From: Pseudomonas alliivorans
GTDB taxonomy: Bacteria > Pseudomonadota > Gammaproteobacteria > Pseudomonadales > Pseudomonadaceae
Length of the DNA stretch: 64,000 bases
Assembly (NCBI RefSeq): GCF_017826695.1
Contig: NZ_JAFFZW010000001.1
Span: forward strand, 496,001 to 560,000
Direction: 5' to 3'
Below are positions 37,986 to 46,315 of the stretch, piece after piece; position 1 is the stretch's first letter, and the number at the start of each line of letters is the position of its first letter. Both the position numbers and the translations under genes were made by a program. The notes beneath the pieces were generated by a model that was given only the letters and a program-made list of their open reading frames with translations, was not told the DNA's origin and searched no databases.

Positions 37986-38978
37986 ATGCGGTTGGTGCAA
38001 TTTGAATTGAGCAACGGTGAGCGTCGGGTCGGTCTGGTGGACGGCGATCAGGTGCGTGAAGTGCAGGGCGTCGAGAGCGTGCGCGAACTGGCACTGGCGG
38101 CGATCAAGGCCGGTTCAGGGCTGGCACAGCAGGTCGAGCAGCGAGGGGTTGGCGAAGCGCATGATTACGCGCAACTGCTGGAAGCGCTGCGCATTCTGCC
38201 GCCGCTGGATCATCCGGATCCGGCGCACCTGTTGGTCAGTGGTACAGGCTTGACGCACCTTGGCAGCGCCTCGGCACGGGACAAGATGCACCAACAGTCG
38301 GGCGACGAGTCGGCCATGACCGATACCATGCGCATCTTCAAGTGGGGCGTGGAAGGCGGCAAACCTCAAGCCGGGGAGACTGGTGTGCAGCCGGAATGGT
38401 TCTACAAGGGCGACGGCAGTATTGTCGTGCGTCCGGGTGAATCGTTTTCGCTGCCGCCGTTCGCTGAAGATGGCGGGGAAGAGCCGGAGTTGAGTGGTCT
38501 GTACGTGATCGGCCATGATCACAAGCCTTACCGGCTGGGGTTCGCGATCGGCAACGAGTACTCCGACCACATCATGGAGCGCCGCAATTACCTGTACCTG
38601 GCCCACTCCAAACTGCGCGCCTGCTCGTTCGGCCCTGAGTTGCGCGTCGGTGATCTGCCGCAGAACCTGTCGGGAACCAGCAAGATATGGCGTGACGGTG
38701 AAGTGCTGTGGGAAAAGGAGTTCCTCAGCGGTGAGGCCAATATGTGCCACAGCCTGGAAAACCTTGAGTATCACCACTTCAAATACGCCCAGTTCCTGCG
38801 CCCCGGTGACGTGCACGTGCACTTCTTCGGCACTGCGACATTGTCCTTCGCCGACGGCGTACGGACTCAGCCGGGGGATAAATTCGAAATCAGCCAGGCC
38901 GAGTTCGGCAAACCGCTGGTCAACGGTCTGGCACCTGGCGAAGCGGCGTTCCAGCCGGGCGGGATCGGCAGGTTGTGA
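37986..38978 (+). CDS. AraD1/GguC-like fumarylacetoacetate-hydrolase-fold dehydratase
   Basis: A 330-residue FAH-fold protein of the AraD1/GguC group. The C-terminal FAH core holds acidic metal ligands in GNEYSDHIMERRNYLYL (about 185-205) and the GDVHVHFFGTATLSFADGV segment. AraD1 converts L-2-keto-3-deoxyarabonate to 2-oxoglutarate semialdehyde, the step after arabonate dehydratase. GGAG-type ribosome site (AAAGGAG) is present. The genes for 2-oxoglutarate semialdehyde dehydrogenase and for making arabonate from arabinose are not in the window. Confidence 0.8.
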   Translation: MRLVQFELSNGERRVGLVDGDQVREVQGVESVRELALAAIKAGSGLAQQVEQRGVGEAHDYAQLLEALRILPPLDHPDPAHLLVSGTGLTHLGSASARDKMHQQSGDESAMTDTMRIFKWGVEGGKPQAGETGVQPEWFYKGDGSIVVRPGESFSLPPFAEDGGEEPELSGLYVIGHDHKPYRLGFAIGNEYSDHIMERRNYLYLAHSKLRACSFGPELRVGDLPQNLSGTSKIWRDGEVLWEKEFLSGEANMCHSLENLEYHHFKYAQFLRPGDVHVHFFGTATLSFADGVRTQPGDKFEISQAEFGKPLVNGLAPGEAAFQPGGIGRL

Positions 38979-39054
38979 GCTGCGGGCAGTCTTGACGTCC
39001 AACGCGGCGACGATAAAACGCGAGTCGCTGGATGAATGCGTGTGAAATGTGGGC

Positions 39055-39128
39055 GGCGGCTTGCCGGCGATGGCGTCAGTCAAGTCGCTGACAGGTCGCC
39101 TCGGAAACAGTATCGCCGGCAAGCCGCC
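39055..39128. repeat. inverted REP pair (BIME)
   Basis: GGCGGCTTGCCGGCGA (39055-39070) and TCGCCGGCAAGCCGCC (39113-39128) are a perfect 16-bp inverted pair, flanked by GTGGG and CTTCTAC in mirror orientation. This is the head-to-head REP arrangement typical of Pseudomonas BIMEs, filling the 256-base gap after the araD1-like gene. Confidence 0.75.
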
Positions 39129-39234
39129 TTCTACGGCCCATTGGTCGTCACTGCCGTCGCGGTCTTCGTGAAGATCATGGCAAATCATCCAGCTATTGCC
39201 CTATCATTCGCGCTTTTGCAGGCCGGATACGCTC

Positions 39235-39519
39235 ATGACCACTCCCCCAGACACCTTGCTCGCTGCCCTTGAAGCTTCTTCGATGCTGGAAATCGACGGC
39301 CTTCACGCTTGGGATTTTTCCCTGGGCGAGGCGCTGAACGTCGAATGCATGGACGGACGCGAGCGCAAGGTATGGCGTTTCACGCTGGATCAGGTCAAGG
39401 CTGCGGTCTTCGACGAGTCGTTGCAAAGCTGGGTCGTCAATGATGGCAACGCCGACCACCGTATCGTCTGCCTGGATGCCTTCACGCCTACCGATGAATA
39501 TGACGCTGACGAAGCTTGA
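39235..39519 (+). CDS. small acidic protein, possibly DUF5629
   Basis: A 94-residue soluble, acidic protein. It begins TTPPDTLLAALEASSMLEID and ends in DEYDADEA. It looks like the Pseudomonas-specific DUF5629 family from memory, with no known function. The ANR box of the next gene begins at its third-last codon, and its TGA is part of that box. Confidence 0.6.
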   Translation: MTTPPDTLLAALEASSMLEIDGLHAWDFSLGEALNVECMDGRERKVWRFTLDQVKAAVFDESLQSWVVNDGNADHRIVCLDAFTPTDEYDADEA

Positions 39520-39557
39520 TCCAGATCAAGTGCGCTTCCCCGGTTAGCCGCTAGATT
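39516..39557 (+). promoter_or_regulatory. ANR/FNR-type promoter of the Gcd-like gene
   Basis: TTGATCCAGATCAA (39516-39529) matches TTGAT-N4-ATCAA perfectly. If centred at -41.5 the start is 39564 and the -10 should be 39552-39557, where TAGATT lies. The hit at the exact class II spacing makes low-oxygen activation likely. The box also contains the stop codon of the preceding gene (TGA at 39517-39519). Confidence 0.75.
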
Positions 39558-39568
39558 CGACGCTGTAC

Positions 39569-39606
39569 ACACTGGTTTCGCCAGTGTCGGCCCAATGGAC
39601 TGGGCC
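39569..39606 (+). other. two tandem hairpins in the 5' leader
   Basis: ACACTGG/CCAGTGT (39569-39575, 39581-39587) and GGCCCA/TGGGCC (39589-39594, 39601-39606) stand one base apart, just after the predicted ANR start and before the ribosome site (AGGGAG) at about 39621. No U run follows, so they are more likely leader structures than terminators. Confidence 0.5.
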
Positions 39607-39631
39607 GGACCAAACAAGATAGGGAGATCCA

Positions 39632-40174
39632 ATGTCTACTCAAGGTGCGTTGAGTCGTGCACGTCTGTTGCCGACATTTCTGGGCGTCCTGCTGCTGGGG
39701 CTGGGCGTGATCATGGTCATCGGCGGCTTCAGGCTGTCGGGCCTGGGCGGTTCGTTCTACTACATGCTCTGCGGGTTCGGCTTCTCGGCCATCGGTATTC
39801 TGCTGGTGATCGGGCTGCGCTTCGCTGTCTGGCTGTTCACCCTGATGCTGTTGCTGAGCACGGTATGGGCGCTCTGGGAGGTTGGCCTGGATCGTCAGCG
39901 CCTGATGCCGCGCCTGTTCGTGTGGTTTCTGGTGGGGCTGGTGCTGGTGCTGCCGGTTGCACGTCAGGCGCTCAAACCCTCGCGTCAGCGTGTTTCCGTC
40001 AGCAGCCTTGTCATCGCGTTGATTCTGGCGGGCATCACGCTCGACCCTGTCGGTCAGCTCAAGTATTTCACTCACCACACGCAGGAAATCGTGGCTACGC
40101 TGGTTCCGGGCATGGCGTTCACGTGGCTGTCATCTGCCGACACGCAGGCCCGATTCCGGCAGCCGGAAGGCTAG
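39632..40174 (+). CDS. five-helix membrane protein like the Gcd N-terminal domain
   Basis: A 180-residue membrane protein with five predicted helices. Its start STQGALSRARLLPTFLGVLL and the WALWEVGLD segment (about 80) look like the N-terminal anchor of PQQ-dependent glucose dehydrogenase (Gcd). Gcd continues with a beta-propeller of about 650 residues that is missing here; after helix 5 the sequence ends in a short soluble tail. It is either a gcd remnant or a free-standing homologue of the quinone-facing membrane domain. The next gene is a lactonase, the partner activity of Gcd. Its promoter carries an ANR box. Confidence 0.7.
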   Translation: MSTQGALSRARLLPTFLGVLLLGLGVIMVIGGFRLSGLGGSFYYMLCGFGFSAIGILLVIGLRFAVWLFTLMLLLSTVWALWEVGLDRQRLMPRLFVWFLVGLVLVLPVARQALKPSRQRVSVSSLVIALILAGITLDPVGQLKYFTHHTQEIVATLVPGMAFTWLSSADTQARFRQPEG

Positions 40175-40282
40175 TCTGCGCAGATCCATTGCAGGCCCTG
40201 CAAAACTACCCCCCTTTGTCAGTGTCATAGAGCTGATTGCCGCGTGACAGGCGTCATAACTTCAACAAAAAGGGATGCCCCC

Positions 40283-41455
40283 ATGCCCCACAAAATTCTG
40301 CCTTGGCTGGCGATGGCCAGTGCCATGAGCGCTTTCACCCTGCAGGCTCAAACCATGACCGATTCCGAATTGCTGCTGGGTTCCTATACCCAGGGCGCGA
40401 GCGAGGGGATCTACCGTTTTGGCTTCGACAGCAAGACCGGCATGATCAACCCCAAGCCGCTTCAGGTGATCAAGACCGAAAACCCGTCCTGGCTGACGGT
40501 TTCCAAAGATCAGCGTTACCTGTTCGTCGTCAACGAGAACGGCCCTGGCCAGGCTGACACCGTCGGCAAGGTCAGCAGCTTCTCCATCGAACCCAAGACC
40601 TTCAAGGTTGCGCCGATCAACCAGGTGGAAACCAAAGGGGAGGAGCCGACTCACTCGAGCCTGAGCAAGGACGGCCGCTACCTGTTCGTGGCGAATTACG
40701 CTGTAAACCCGGATCCGGGCGGCGCGTTGTCAGTCATGCCGGTCGGCAAGAATGGCCAGCTGAGTGACGCCGTTCAGGTCTTGCAACTGGGTCCGGGCAG
40801 CAAGGTCAATCCGGAACGGCAGGCGTCTTCCCATGTTCATTTGGCGGTGCCAACCCCGGATGACAAGTACCTGGTAACGGCCGACCTGGGCGCCGACAAA
40901 CTGTTCGTCTACCGCTACGACGCTGATCAGGCCAAACCTCTGCAGCCTGCCAGGGTGCCGACTGTACAGTTGCCAGCGGGCAGCGGCCCTCGTCATGTGC
41001 TGTTCAGCCGCGACGGCAAACATGCCTGGCTGGTGCTTGAAATGTCGGCTCAGGTGGTGGTGTTCGACTACCAGGACGGCGGCTTCAAGCAGACCCAGAT
41101 CGTGGACATGAAAAACAAGGGCGTTGACCAGAAGAACGGCGGCGGTGCCTTGCACACCTCACCCGACGGCAGGTTCCTGTACGTGACCAACCGTGGCGAG
41201 GCCAATCAGGTCGTGGTGTTCCGCATCGACCCCACCAGCGGCATCCTCGAGGAAATCCAGCGTCGCACCGTCGAAGGCAAGGAGCCTCGCGAGTTCAGCT
41301 TCGACCCCAGCGGCAAGTTCATGCTGTTCGCCAATCAGAAGAGTAACCAGATCGTGACGGTACGCCGTGATCTGCAAACCGGCATGATCGGCGAAACGGT
41401 GCAGAAACTTGATGTGCATGCACCTTCTTATGTGCATTTTCTGAGCGACAAATAG
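40283..41455 (+). CDS. lactonase family beta-propeller, periplasmic
   Basis: A 390-residue protein of the 7-bladed lactonase family (PF10282 type, as in 6-phosphogluconolactonase Pgl). A signal peptide (about 1-23, LQAQ-T) makes it periplasmic, so the phosphorylated substrate of cytoplasmic Pgl is unlikely; gluconolactone or another aldonolactone is more plausible. HVHLAVPTPDDKYL, GSGPRHVLFSRDGKHAW and EPREFSFDPSGKF are the repeated blade motifs. AAGGGA lies eight bases before the ATG. It ends at a hairpin. Confidence 0.82.
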   Translation: MPHKILPWLAMASAMSAFTLQAQTMTDSELLLGSYTQGASEGIYRFGFDSKTGMINPKPLQVIKTENPSWLTVSKDQRYLFVVNENGPGQADTVGKVSSFSIEPKTFKVAPINQVETKGEEPTHSSLSKDGRYLFVANYAVNPDPGGALSVMPVGKNGQLSDAVQVLQLGPGSKVNPERQASSHVHLAVPTPDDKYLVTADLGADKLFVYRYDADQAKPLQPARVPTVQLPAGSGPRHVLFSRDGKHAWLVLEMSAQVVVFDYQDGGFKQTQIVDMKNKGVDQKNGGGALHTSPDGRFLYVTNRGEANQVVVFRIDPTSGILEEIQRRTVEGKEPREFSFDPSGKFMLFANQKSNQIVTVRRDLQTGMIGETVQKLDVHAPSYVHFLSDK

Positions 41456-41466
41456 GATACAAACGC

Positions 41467-41493
41467 TTCAGCCCGCGCAAACCGCGGGCTGAA
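41467..41493 (+). terminator. hairpin after the lactonase gene
   Basis: TTCAGCCCGCG, CAAAC loop, CGCGGGCTGAA: an 11-bp perfect stem starting 12 bases past the stop. Only a short non-uniform T content follows, so termination may be partial. Confidence 0.55.
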
Positions 41494-41563
41494 CCCGTTA
41501 TCAATCCTGATGATATGAGTTAGTGCTACAAAAGATTTCTGCTGAATCACCCTCAGGCGTAAG

Positions 41564-41596
41564 TTTGAGTCACGGCCAAGACGGCCATAACTCAAA
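41564..41596 (+). other. leader hairpin of the small secreted protein
   Basis: TTTGAGT (41564-41570) pairs with ACTCAAA (41590-41596), and inside it GGCC (41574-41577) pairs with GGCC (41583-41586). The stem is 47 bases before the ATG of the 60-residue gene and would sit in its 5' untranslated leader. Confidence 0.45.
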
Positions 41597-41642
41597 GCAG
41601 CACAGAAGCAGCGTGCAGCGCCGACATAGAGAGGTGACCAAC

Positions 41643-41825
41643 ATGAACTTCAATCTTTTCTCCATCATTGCTGCATCGGCTATTTCCGCATCCGTGGCAC
41701 TTCCTGCCAGCGCCAGTGTTGAGGTCAGCGACAAAAAGGCTCATGCCACCCAGACCTACACACCGAAGTATCTGCAACAAAGCGCCAACTTCTACGCTGC
41801 GCTGGATCACAAGTCCGCGCAATGA
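41643..41825 (+). CDS. 60-residue exported small protein
   Basis: A 60-codon gene with a clean signal peptide (about 1-24, ending ALPASA), leaving a 36-residue mature peptide that is Ala/Lys/Gln-rich with no Cys. GAGGTG is well placed before the ATG. No family is recognised. The peptide should be periplasmic or secreted. An in-frame extension to 41523 lacks a signal and is rejected. Confidence 0.6.
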   Translation: MNFNLFSIIAASAISASVALPASASVEVSDKKAHATQTYTPKYLQQSANFYAALDHKSAQ

Positions 41826-41890
41826 AACGTGCGTGAATCCATTCCCCGTTAACGATGGCTTCGATACCGGGGAATGGATTCGTGAACGGC

Positions 41891-41994
41891 AATGCTTTCG
41901 CGAGCATGTTCGCCCACACAGGTCCACGCGACCACTGCCCATTGCGTGGCAGACCCTGCATGGACTGTTACGTGAGCCTGCTCGCGAAAGCGTT
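41891..41994. repeat. inverted REP pair
   Basis: AATGCTTTCGCGAGCA (41891-41906) and TGCTCGCGAAAGCGTT (41979-41994) are inverted with one mismatch; the outer arms GATTC and GAATC extend the symmetry. CCCACACAGG beside the left copy matches the Pseudomonas REP tail. It fills the gap before the terminator at 42007. Confidence 0.7.
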
Positions 41995-42006
41995 GAATCC
42001 CCTTGA

Positions 42007-42039
42007 CCCCGTTACCTCATCCGTAACGGGGATTTTTTT
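42007..42039 (+). terminator. rho-independent terminator
   Basis: CCCCGTTAC (42007-42015), 7-base loop, GTAACGGGG (42023-42031), A, then seven T. It closes the plus-strand unit before the convergent GST gene. Confidence 0.85.
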
Positions 42040-42071
42040 GTGCCGGAAAAAGACCGTCGTGGGCAGACGGT

Positions 42072-42671
42072 TTATTTGCGCATGACCGCTTCAAACAGAC
42101 CGGAGTCAAGAAAGTGCTGCAGCCAGCTGCGCAAGGCAGGGTAGGGGCTTTGCGCAAACCAGCCCGGATCGACCTGACAGAACTGGCGAATGAAAGGCGC
42201 GAGGGCGATGTCAGCGAGTGTCTGTCGCTCCCCCAGCAGATAAGCATCCGATTGCAGTCGATCTTCCAACTGGCGCAGAAAGACTTCGCCCAGCGCTCGG
42301 TAATGTTCGGGAGGATGTTCCGGGTAGCGCACCGCGTATTTGTATCGGTCCAGATTCAGCTTGAAGACCTGATCGTTTTCTTCGATCAGGTCGGCGATCT
42401 GTTGGCGCGCCGAAGGGTCCTTCACCCGCAGCCAGTCATCCGGGTCGTTCTGCGCCAGTGCCCAGTGCATGATGTCCAGGCTCTGTTCCAGAACACGGTC
42501 TTCCAGAATCAGCACCGGAACCGTGCCCTTGGGCGAGCGTTCGAGCATTTCCGGCGGCTTGGCCTTGAGGCTGACTTCGTGAATGTCCACCTGACAGCCG
42601 GCGTAGTGCAACGCCATGCGGGCGCGCATAGCGTACGGGCAACGGCGGAAGGAGTAGAGCACCGGTGTCAT
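42072..42671 (-). CDS. glutathione S-transferase family protein
   Basis: A 199-residue protein with an N-terminal thioredoxin fold (about 1-75) carrying CPYA at 11-14, and an all-helical C-terminal domain. The Cys-Pro-Tyr-Ala motif points to an omega-like GST that could do thiol-transfer or deglutathionylation. The cis-Pro loop TVPVLILED is intact. Its ATG overlaps the sbcC stop (ATGA), so it is the last gene of the bat-sbcDC run. Confidence 0.85.
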   Translation of the reverse strand: MTPVLYSFRRCPYAMRARMALHYAGCQVDIHEVSLKAKPPEMLERSPKGTVPVLILEDRVLEQSLDIMHWALAQNDPDDWLRVKDPSARQQIADLIEENDQVFKLNLDRYKYAVRYPEHPPEHYRALGEVFLRQLEDRLQSDAYLLGERQTLADIALAPFIRQFCQVDPGWFAQSPYPALRSWLQHFLDSGLFEAVMRK

Positions 42672-45600
42672 GAGCTGCCGACTTCGATGGTGCTCAACCC
42701 GTTGCCCTGACGTCGGACCTTGATCTGCACCGGGATGCGCTCGTGCATTTCCTGAACGTGGGAAATGACGCCGACTTTGCGGCCCTGCGCCTGCAAGCCG
42801 TCCAGTGCATCCATGGCCAGTTGCAGCGACTCGGGGTCAAGGCTGCCGAAGCCTTCGTCGATGAACAGCGATTCGATACGCAAGGTACTGGAAGCCATGG
42901 AGGCCAGGCCCAGCGCCAAGGCCAGCGACACCAGAAAGGTTTCCCCGCCGGACAGCGAATGCACCGAACGCGTCTCGTCACCCATCTCGGTGTCCAGCAC
43001 CAGCAGGCCGAGCATGCTGCCGCCACGTTTGAGGCGGTAGCGGCGCACCAGTTGTTTCAGTTGCGCGTTGGCGTGGTGCACCAGCAGATCGAGGTTATAG
43101 GCCTGGGCGATCTTGCGGAACTTGTCGCCTTCGGCCGAGCCGATCAGCACGGCCAGTCGAGCCCAGCGTTGGTATTCGCCGGTGGCTTCGTCGATGCGCG
43201 TCTGCAACTCACTGTTGGCGTCGCGGCGGCGCTGGTCTTCGCTCAATTGCGCGCGCAGTTCGGCACAGTGCTGTTCGCTCAGTGCCGTCTGTTCCTGAGC
43301 CTGCAACAGCGCGACGTTCAAAGCGTCGCTGTCGGTCAGGTCCGCATGTTGAGCCTGATGCTGCTGCACGCGCTGCTCGCGCTCATTGAGCAGAATTCGC
43401 GCCTGCTCCAGAGCTTTCTCGGCCGTCTGCTTCTGCTGGCGCAACTGTTCGACCTGCTCGTCATCGTAGGTCAGGAGGGTGTCCAGCGCCGCATCGTCCA
43501 GTTCTGCGTGCTGACTGCGCCAGTCGGTGAGGGTGGCGTCCAACTCCGTCAGTTCGTGCTGCAAGGTCTGCTGCTGTTGCTCGCCTGACTTGAGTTCGGC
43601 CGCCAGCTGGATCAGCTGGCTCTGGATATCCTGCAGGGATTGGGCGGCCGAGCTTTCGGTCTGACGGGCCTGCTCGACGGCGTATTCCAGCGTCTGCTGC
43701 CACTGTTCGGCGCTGGTGTGGTCGCCCAGCAGATCCTGTAACCGTTGCTGACTGGCCTGCTGCTGTTCGCCGAGAGCGGTCACGGCTTGCAGCTGTTCTG
43801 TGACGCGCTGCAGGCGGTTTTTCTGCTCGACCTGTTCGCTGTCGATGCGTTGCTGACGTTCACGCTGTTCCTGCTGTTCTTCGCCTTGCTGCTCCAGTTG
43901 ATCGAGGCGCTGCACCACTTGCTGCTCAAGCTGCATCACAGTGCTCGAGGCATCGCTGCGCAGCCCATCCAGAGTCTGCGAAGACACCAGCGGCGCGAGT
44001 GCGGCCAGTTCTTCGTCAAGACGCTGCTGATCGGCGCTCAGTTGCTGGAGCTGTTCGGTCACGTGATGGGCAGCGGCCTGACTGGCTTCCTGCGCGGTCT
44101 GCACCGACTGTTGCAGGCGTGCGGCATCTTTCTGCAGGGTGAGCAGGGCTTGCTGACGCTGCTCGTCGCGCAGGATGATTTCGTTCAAGTGGCTGAGTTG
44201 CTGGCTCAGCCAGGCATCGCGTTTGACGGGGTCGCGGTCCAGCAACTGGGCGCCGAGCGGATGGGCTTCCAGGTCCGGGGCCAAAGCCTGATGACGTTGC
44301 GTCAACTGATCGTGCTGGCGTAGCAGTTCCTTTTGCCGGGCGATGATACCGCCGACCTGCTCGCGCAACCGGTTGCGCTGTTCGGTCAGGGTGTCGACGG
44401 CCTTTTGTGCGCCAGCCTGCTCATCTTCGTCGTGTCGGGTCAGGCTTTGCAGCAAGGCTTCCGGTTTATGCCAGGGATGCTCGGCACTGCCGCAGACCGG
44501 GCAGGGCTGATCATCCTGCAATTGGGCGCGCAGTTCTTCGACACTGGCGCTGCGAGCCAGACGCTGGCGCTCCAGCAATTGGCGTGTCACGGTCAGGGTC
44601 TGTTCTGCGACGGCCAGTTCGTCCTTGACCTTGATGCCCTGGATAACCAATACCTCGCGTTCCTGCTGGGCATCCTGTTGCTGACGAGTCAGCTCCTGCA
44701 ATTGCTGTTCGATGTCCTGCTGGCTGGCCCACAGACGCGCCAACTCTTCGAAAGCGCGTTGTTGCTTGCGGTTGTCCTGCAACAGGCTGCCGAGAATCTG
44801 CAGTTGTTCGGTGACGGCAGCGACTTCACAGTCGGCCTCGCGGTACAGCAATTCCAGCGTGCTGCGTTGCTCTGTCAGTTGTTGCTCGGCCTCGCTGGCG
44901 CGCTGTTGCAGCGCAGGCAACTCGCGGTTGCCGTGCTTGAGGCGATTGGCGGTGAGCGTCAGGGTTTTCAGGCGGTCGCGCCACGCGTTCCAGCCTTGGG
45001 CCAGTGGTGCCAGGTCGCTGCTGTTCGCCAATTGTTCGGCAATGCGCTCAAGGCGCCGGGCAACCTGCTGTTGCTGGTCGAGCAGTATTTGCAGAGCGGT
45101 CTGGCCCTGGTTGCAAAGGTGCTCGGCCTGCTGATGCTGATCCGACGCCTTGCCCAATTCCTGCGCCAACCGGTTCAAGGTACTTTGCGCGTCGAAGGCC
45201 TGCTGCAACAACGGTTTGGCGACGTTGTGCGCCTGCTGGGCGTCCTGCAACCGAACCTGCGCATGGCTGCGTTGATCGTGCAGCTGCTGCTGACCGGTCT
45301 GCAGCGTGATCTGTTGTTCGCGGTGCTGGCGAATCTGCTCGGCCAGTGGCGCGAGCTGCGCGTTCAGAGTGATCCGGCGTGCGAAACGATGCCGTTGCGG
45401 ACCGAGACGTTCAAGCTGCCCCAGTGTCTGACGCTGACTGCTCTGATCGTCCCACACCTGCTGCGCGGCGGTCAGGCTTTCCCAAGCGGCAAGTTGTTCG
45501 TCGCGCAGCCGATGCAGCTCGGTCAGCCATTGCTGCTGCAGTTCCAATTGGCGTTGCTGAGCCTGATGAAGCTTGAGCTGCTGTCCGGCCTCGCTCATGC

Positions 45601-46315
45601 GCTGCTCGAGTTCGGCAAGCTGCTCGGGATCCAGCGGGCTGAGATGACTGGCCTGAGCGGTCAGGGTCTTGAGCGCTTCTTCGGCTTCCTTGCTCTTGCT
45701 GTAGGCGCGGCGTCCGAGCTGGCTGTAGATCGCTGTATTGGTCAGCTTCTCCAGCAGTTCGCTGCGTTCCTTGTCGTCGGCCTTGAGAAAGGCGCTGAAC
45801 TCGCTCTGGGCGAGCATCACGGCGCGGGTGAACTGTTCGAAATTGAGGCCCAGACGGCTCTCGATCAGTTGTTCGAATTCGCGTTTGCTCTGATTGCTGA
45901 GGATTTGCTCGCTGTCCAGATCCGTCAGCGTCTGGCGGCTGGCCTGAAGTTTCTTCGCGGCGTTGTCCCGCGCGCGGTTGGTTTCCCAGCGCGCCCGATA
46001 GCGGCGCTGGTCGATGCCGATGAAATCCACTTCGGCATAACCGCTGCCGGTGCCACGACGCAGCAGGGTGCGTGGATCACTGGTGGTGATGTCGCCGTCG
46101 ATGTCCGGCACCTTCGACTGACCGATGTTGCTCAACCGCGGAATGGCGCCGAACAGCGCCAGACACAACGCGTCGAGCAGCGTGCTCTTGCCCGCACCGG
46201 TCGGGCCGGTGATGGCGAACAGGCCGGCGCTGGCCAAGGGTTCTGCGGTGAAGTCCAGTTCGAACGGTCCGGCCAGAGAGGCCAGGTTTTTCAGGCGAAT
46301 GGCGAGGATTTTCAT
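42668..46315 (-). CDS. sbcC: exonuclease SbcC ATPase subunit
   Basis: The 1215-residue SMC-like ATPase of the SbcCD (Mre11-Rad50) nuclease that opens DNA hairpins and blocked ends. Walker A GPTGAGKS is at 37-44. Long Gln/Glu-rich coiled coils follow, with the zinc hook CPVC near 603-606. The ABC signature LSGGETFLVSLALALG is near 1122 and Walker B LFIDEGFGSLD near 1152. It starts in the sbcD stop (ATGA). Confidence 0.95.
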   Translation of the reverse strand: MKILAIRLKNLASLAGPFELDFTAEPLASAGLFAITGPTGAGKSTLLDALCLALFGAIPRLSNIGQSKVPDIDGDITTSDPRTLLRRGTGSGYAEVDFIGIDQRRYRARWETNRARDNAAKKLQASRQTLTDLDSEQILSNQSKREFEQLIESRLGLNFEQFTRAVMLAQSEFSAFLKADDKERSELLEKLTNTAIYSQLGRRAYSKSKEAEEALKTLTAQASHLSPLDPEQLAELEQRMSEAGQQLKLHQAQQRQLELQQQWLTELHRLRDEQLAAWESLTAAQQVWDDQSSQRQTLGQLERLGPQRHRFARRITLNAQLAPLAEQIRQHREQQITLQTGQQQLHDQRSHAQVRLQDAQQAHNVAKPLLQQAFDAQSTLNRLAQELGKASDQHQQAEHLCNQGQTALQILLDQQQQVARRLERIAEQLANSSDLAPLAQGWNAWRDRLKTLTLTANRLKHGNRELPALQQRASEAEQQLTEQRSTLELLYREADCEVAAVTEQLQILGSLLQDNRKQQRAFEELARLWASQQDIEQQLQELTRQQQDAQQEREVLVIQGIKVKDELAVAEQTLTVTRQLLERQRLARSASVEELRAQLQDDQPCPVCGSAEHPWHKPEALLQSLTRHDEDEQAGAQKAVDTLTEQRNRLREQVGGIIARQKELLRQHDQLTQRHQALAPDLEAHPLGAQLLDRDPVKRDAWLSQQLSHLNEIILRDEQRQQALLTLQKDAARLQQSVQTAQEASQAAAHHVTEQLQQLSADQQRLDEELAALAPLVSSQTLDGLRSDASSTVMQLEQQVVQRLDQLEQQGEEQQEQRERQQRIDSEQVEQKNRLQRVTEQLQAVTALGEQQQASQQRLQDLLGDHTSAEQWQQTLEYAVEQARQTESSAAQSLQDIQSQLIQLAAELKSGEQQQQTLQHELTELDATLTDWRSQHAELDDAALDTLLTYDDEQVEQLRQQKQTAEKALEQARILLNEREQRVQQHQAQHADLTDSDALNVALLQAQEQTALSEQHCAELRAQLSEDQRRRDANSELQTRIDEATGEYQRWARLAVLIGSAEGDKFRKIAQAYNLDLLVHHANAQLKQLVRRYRLKRGGSMLGLLVLDTEMGDETRSVHSLSGGETFLVSLALALGLASMASSTLRIESLFIDEGFGSLDPESLQLAMDALDGLQAQGRKVGVISHVQEMHERIPVQIKVRRQGNGLSTIEVGSS

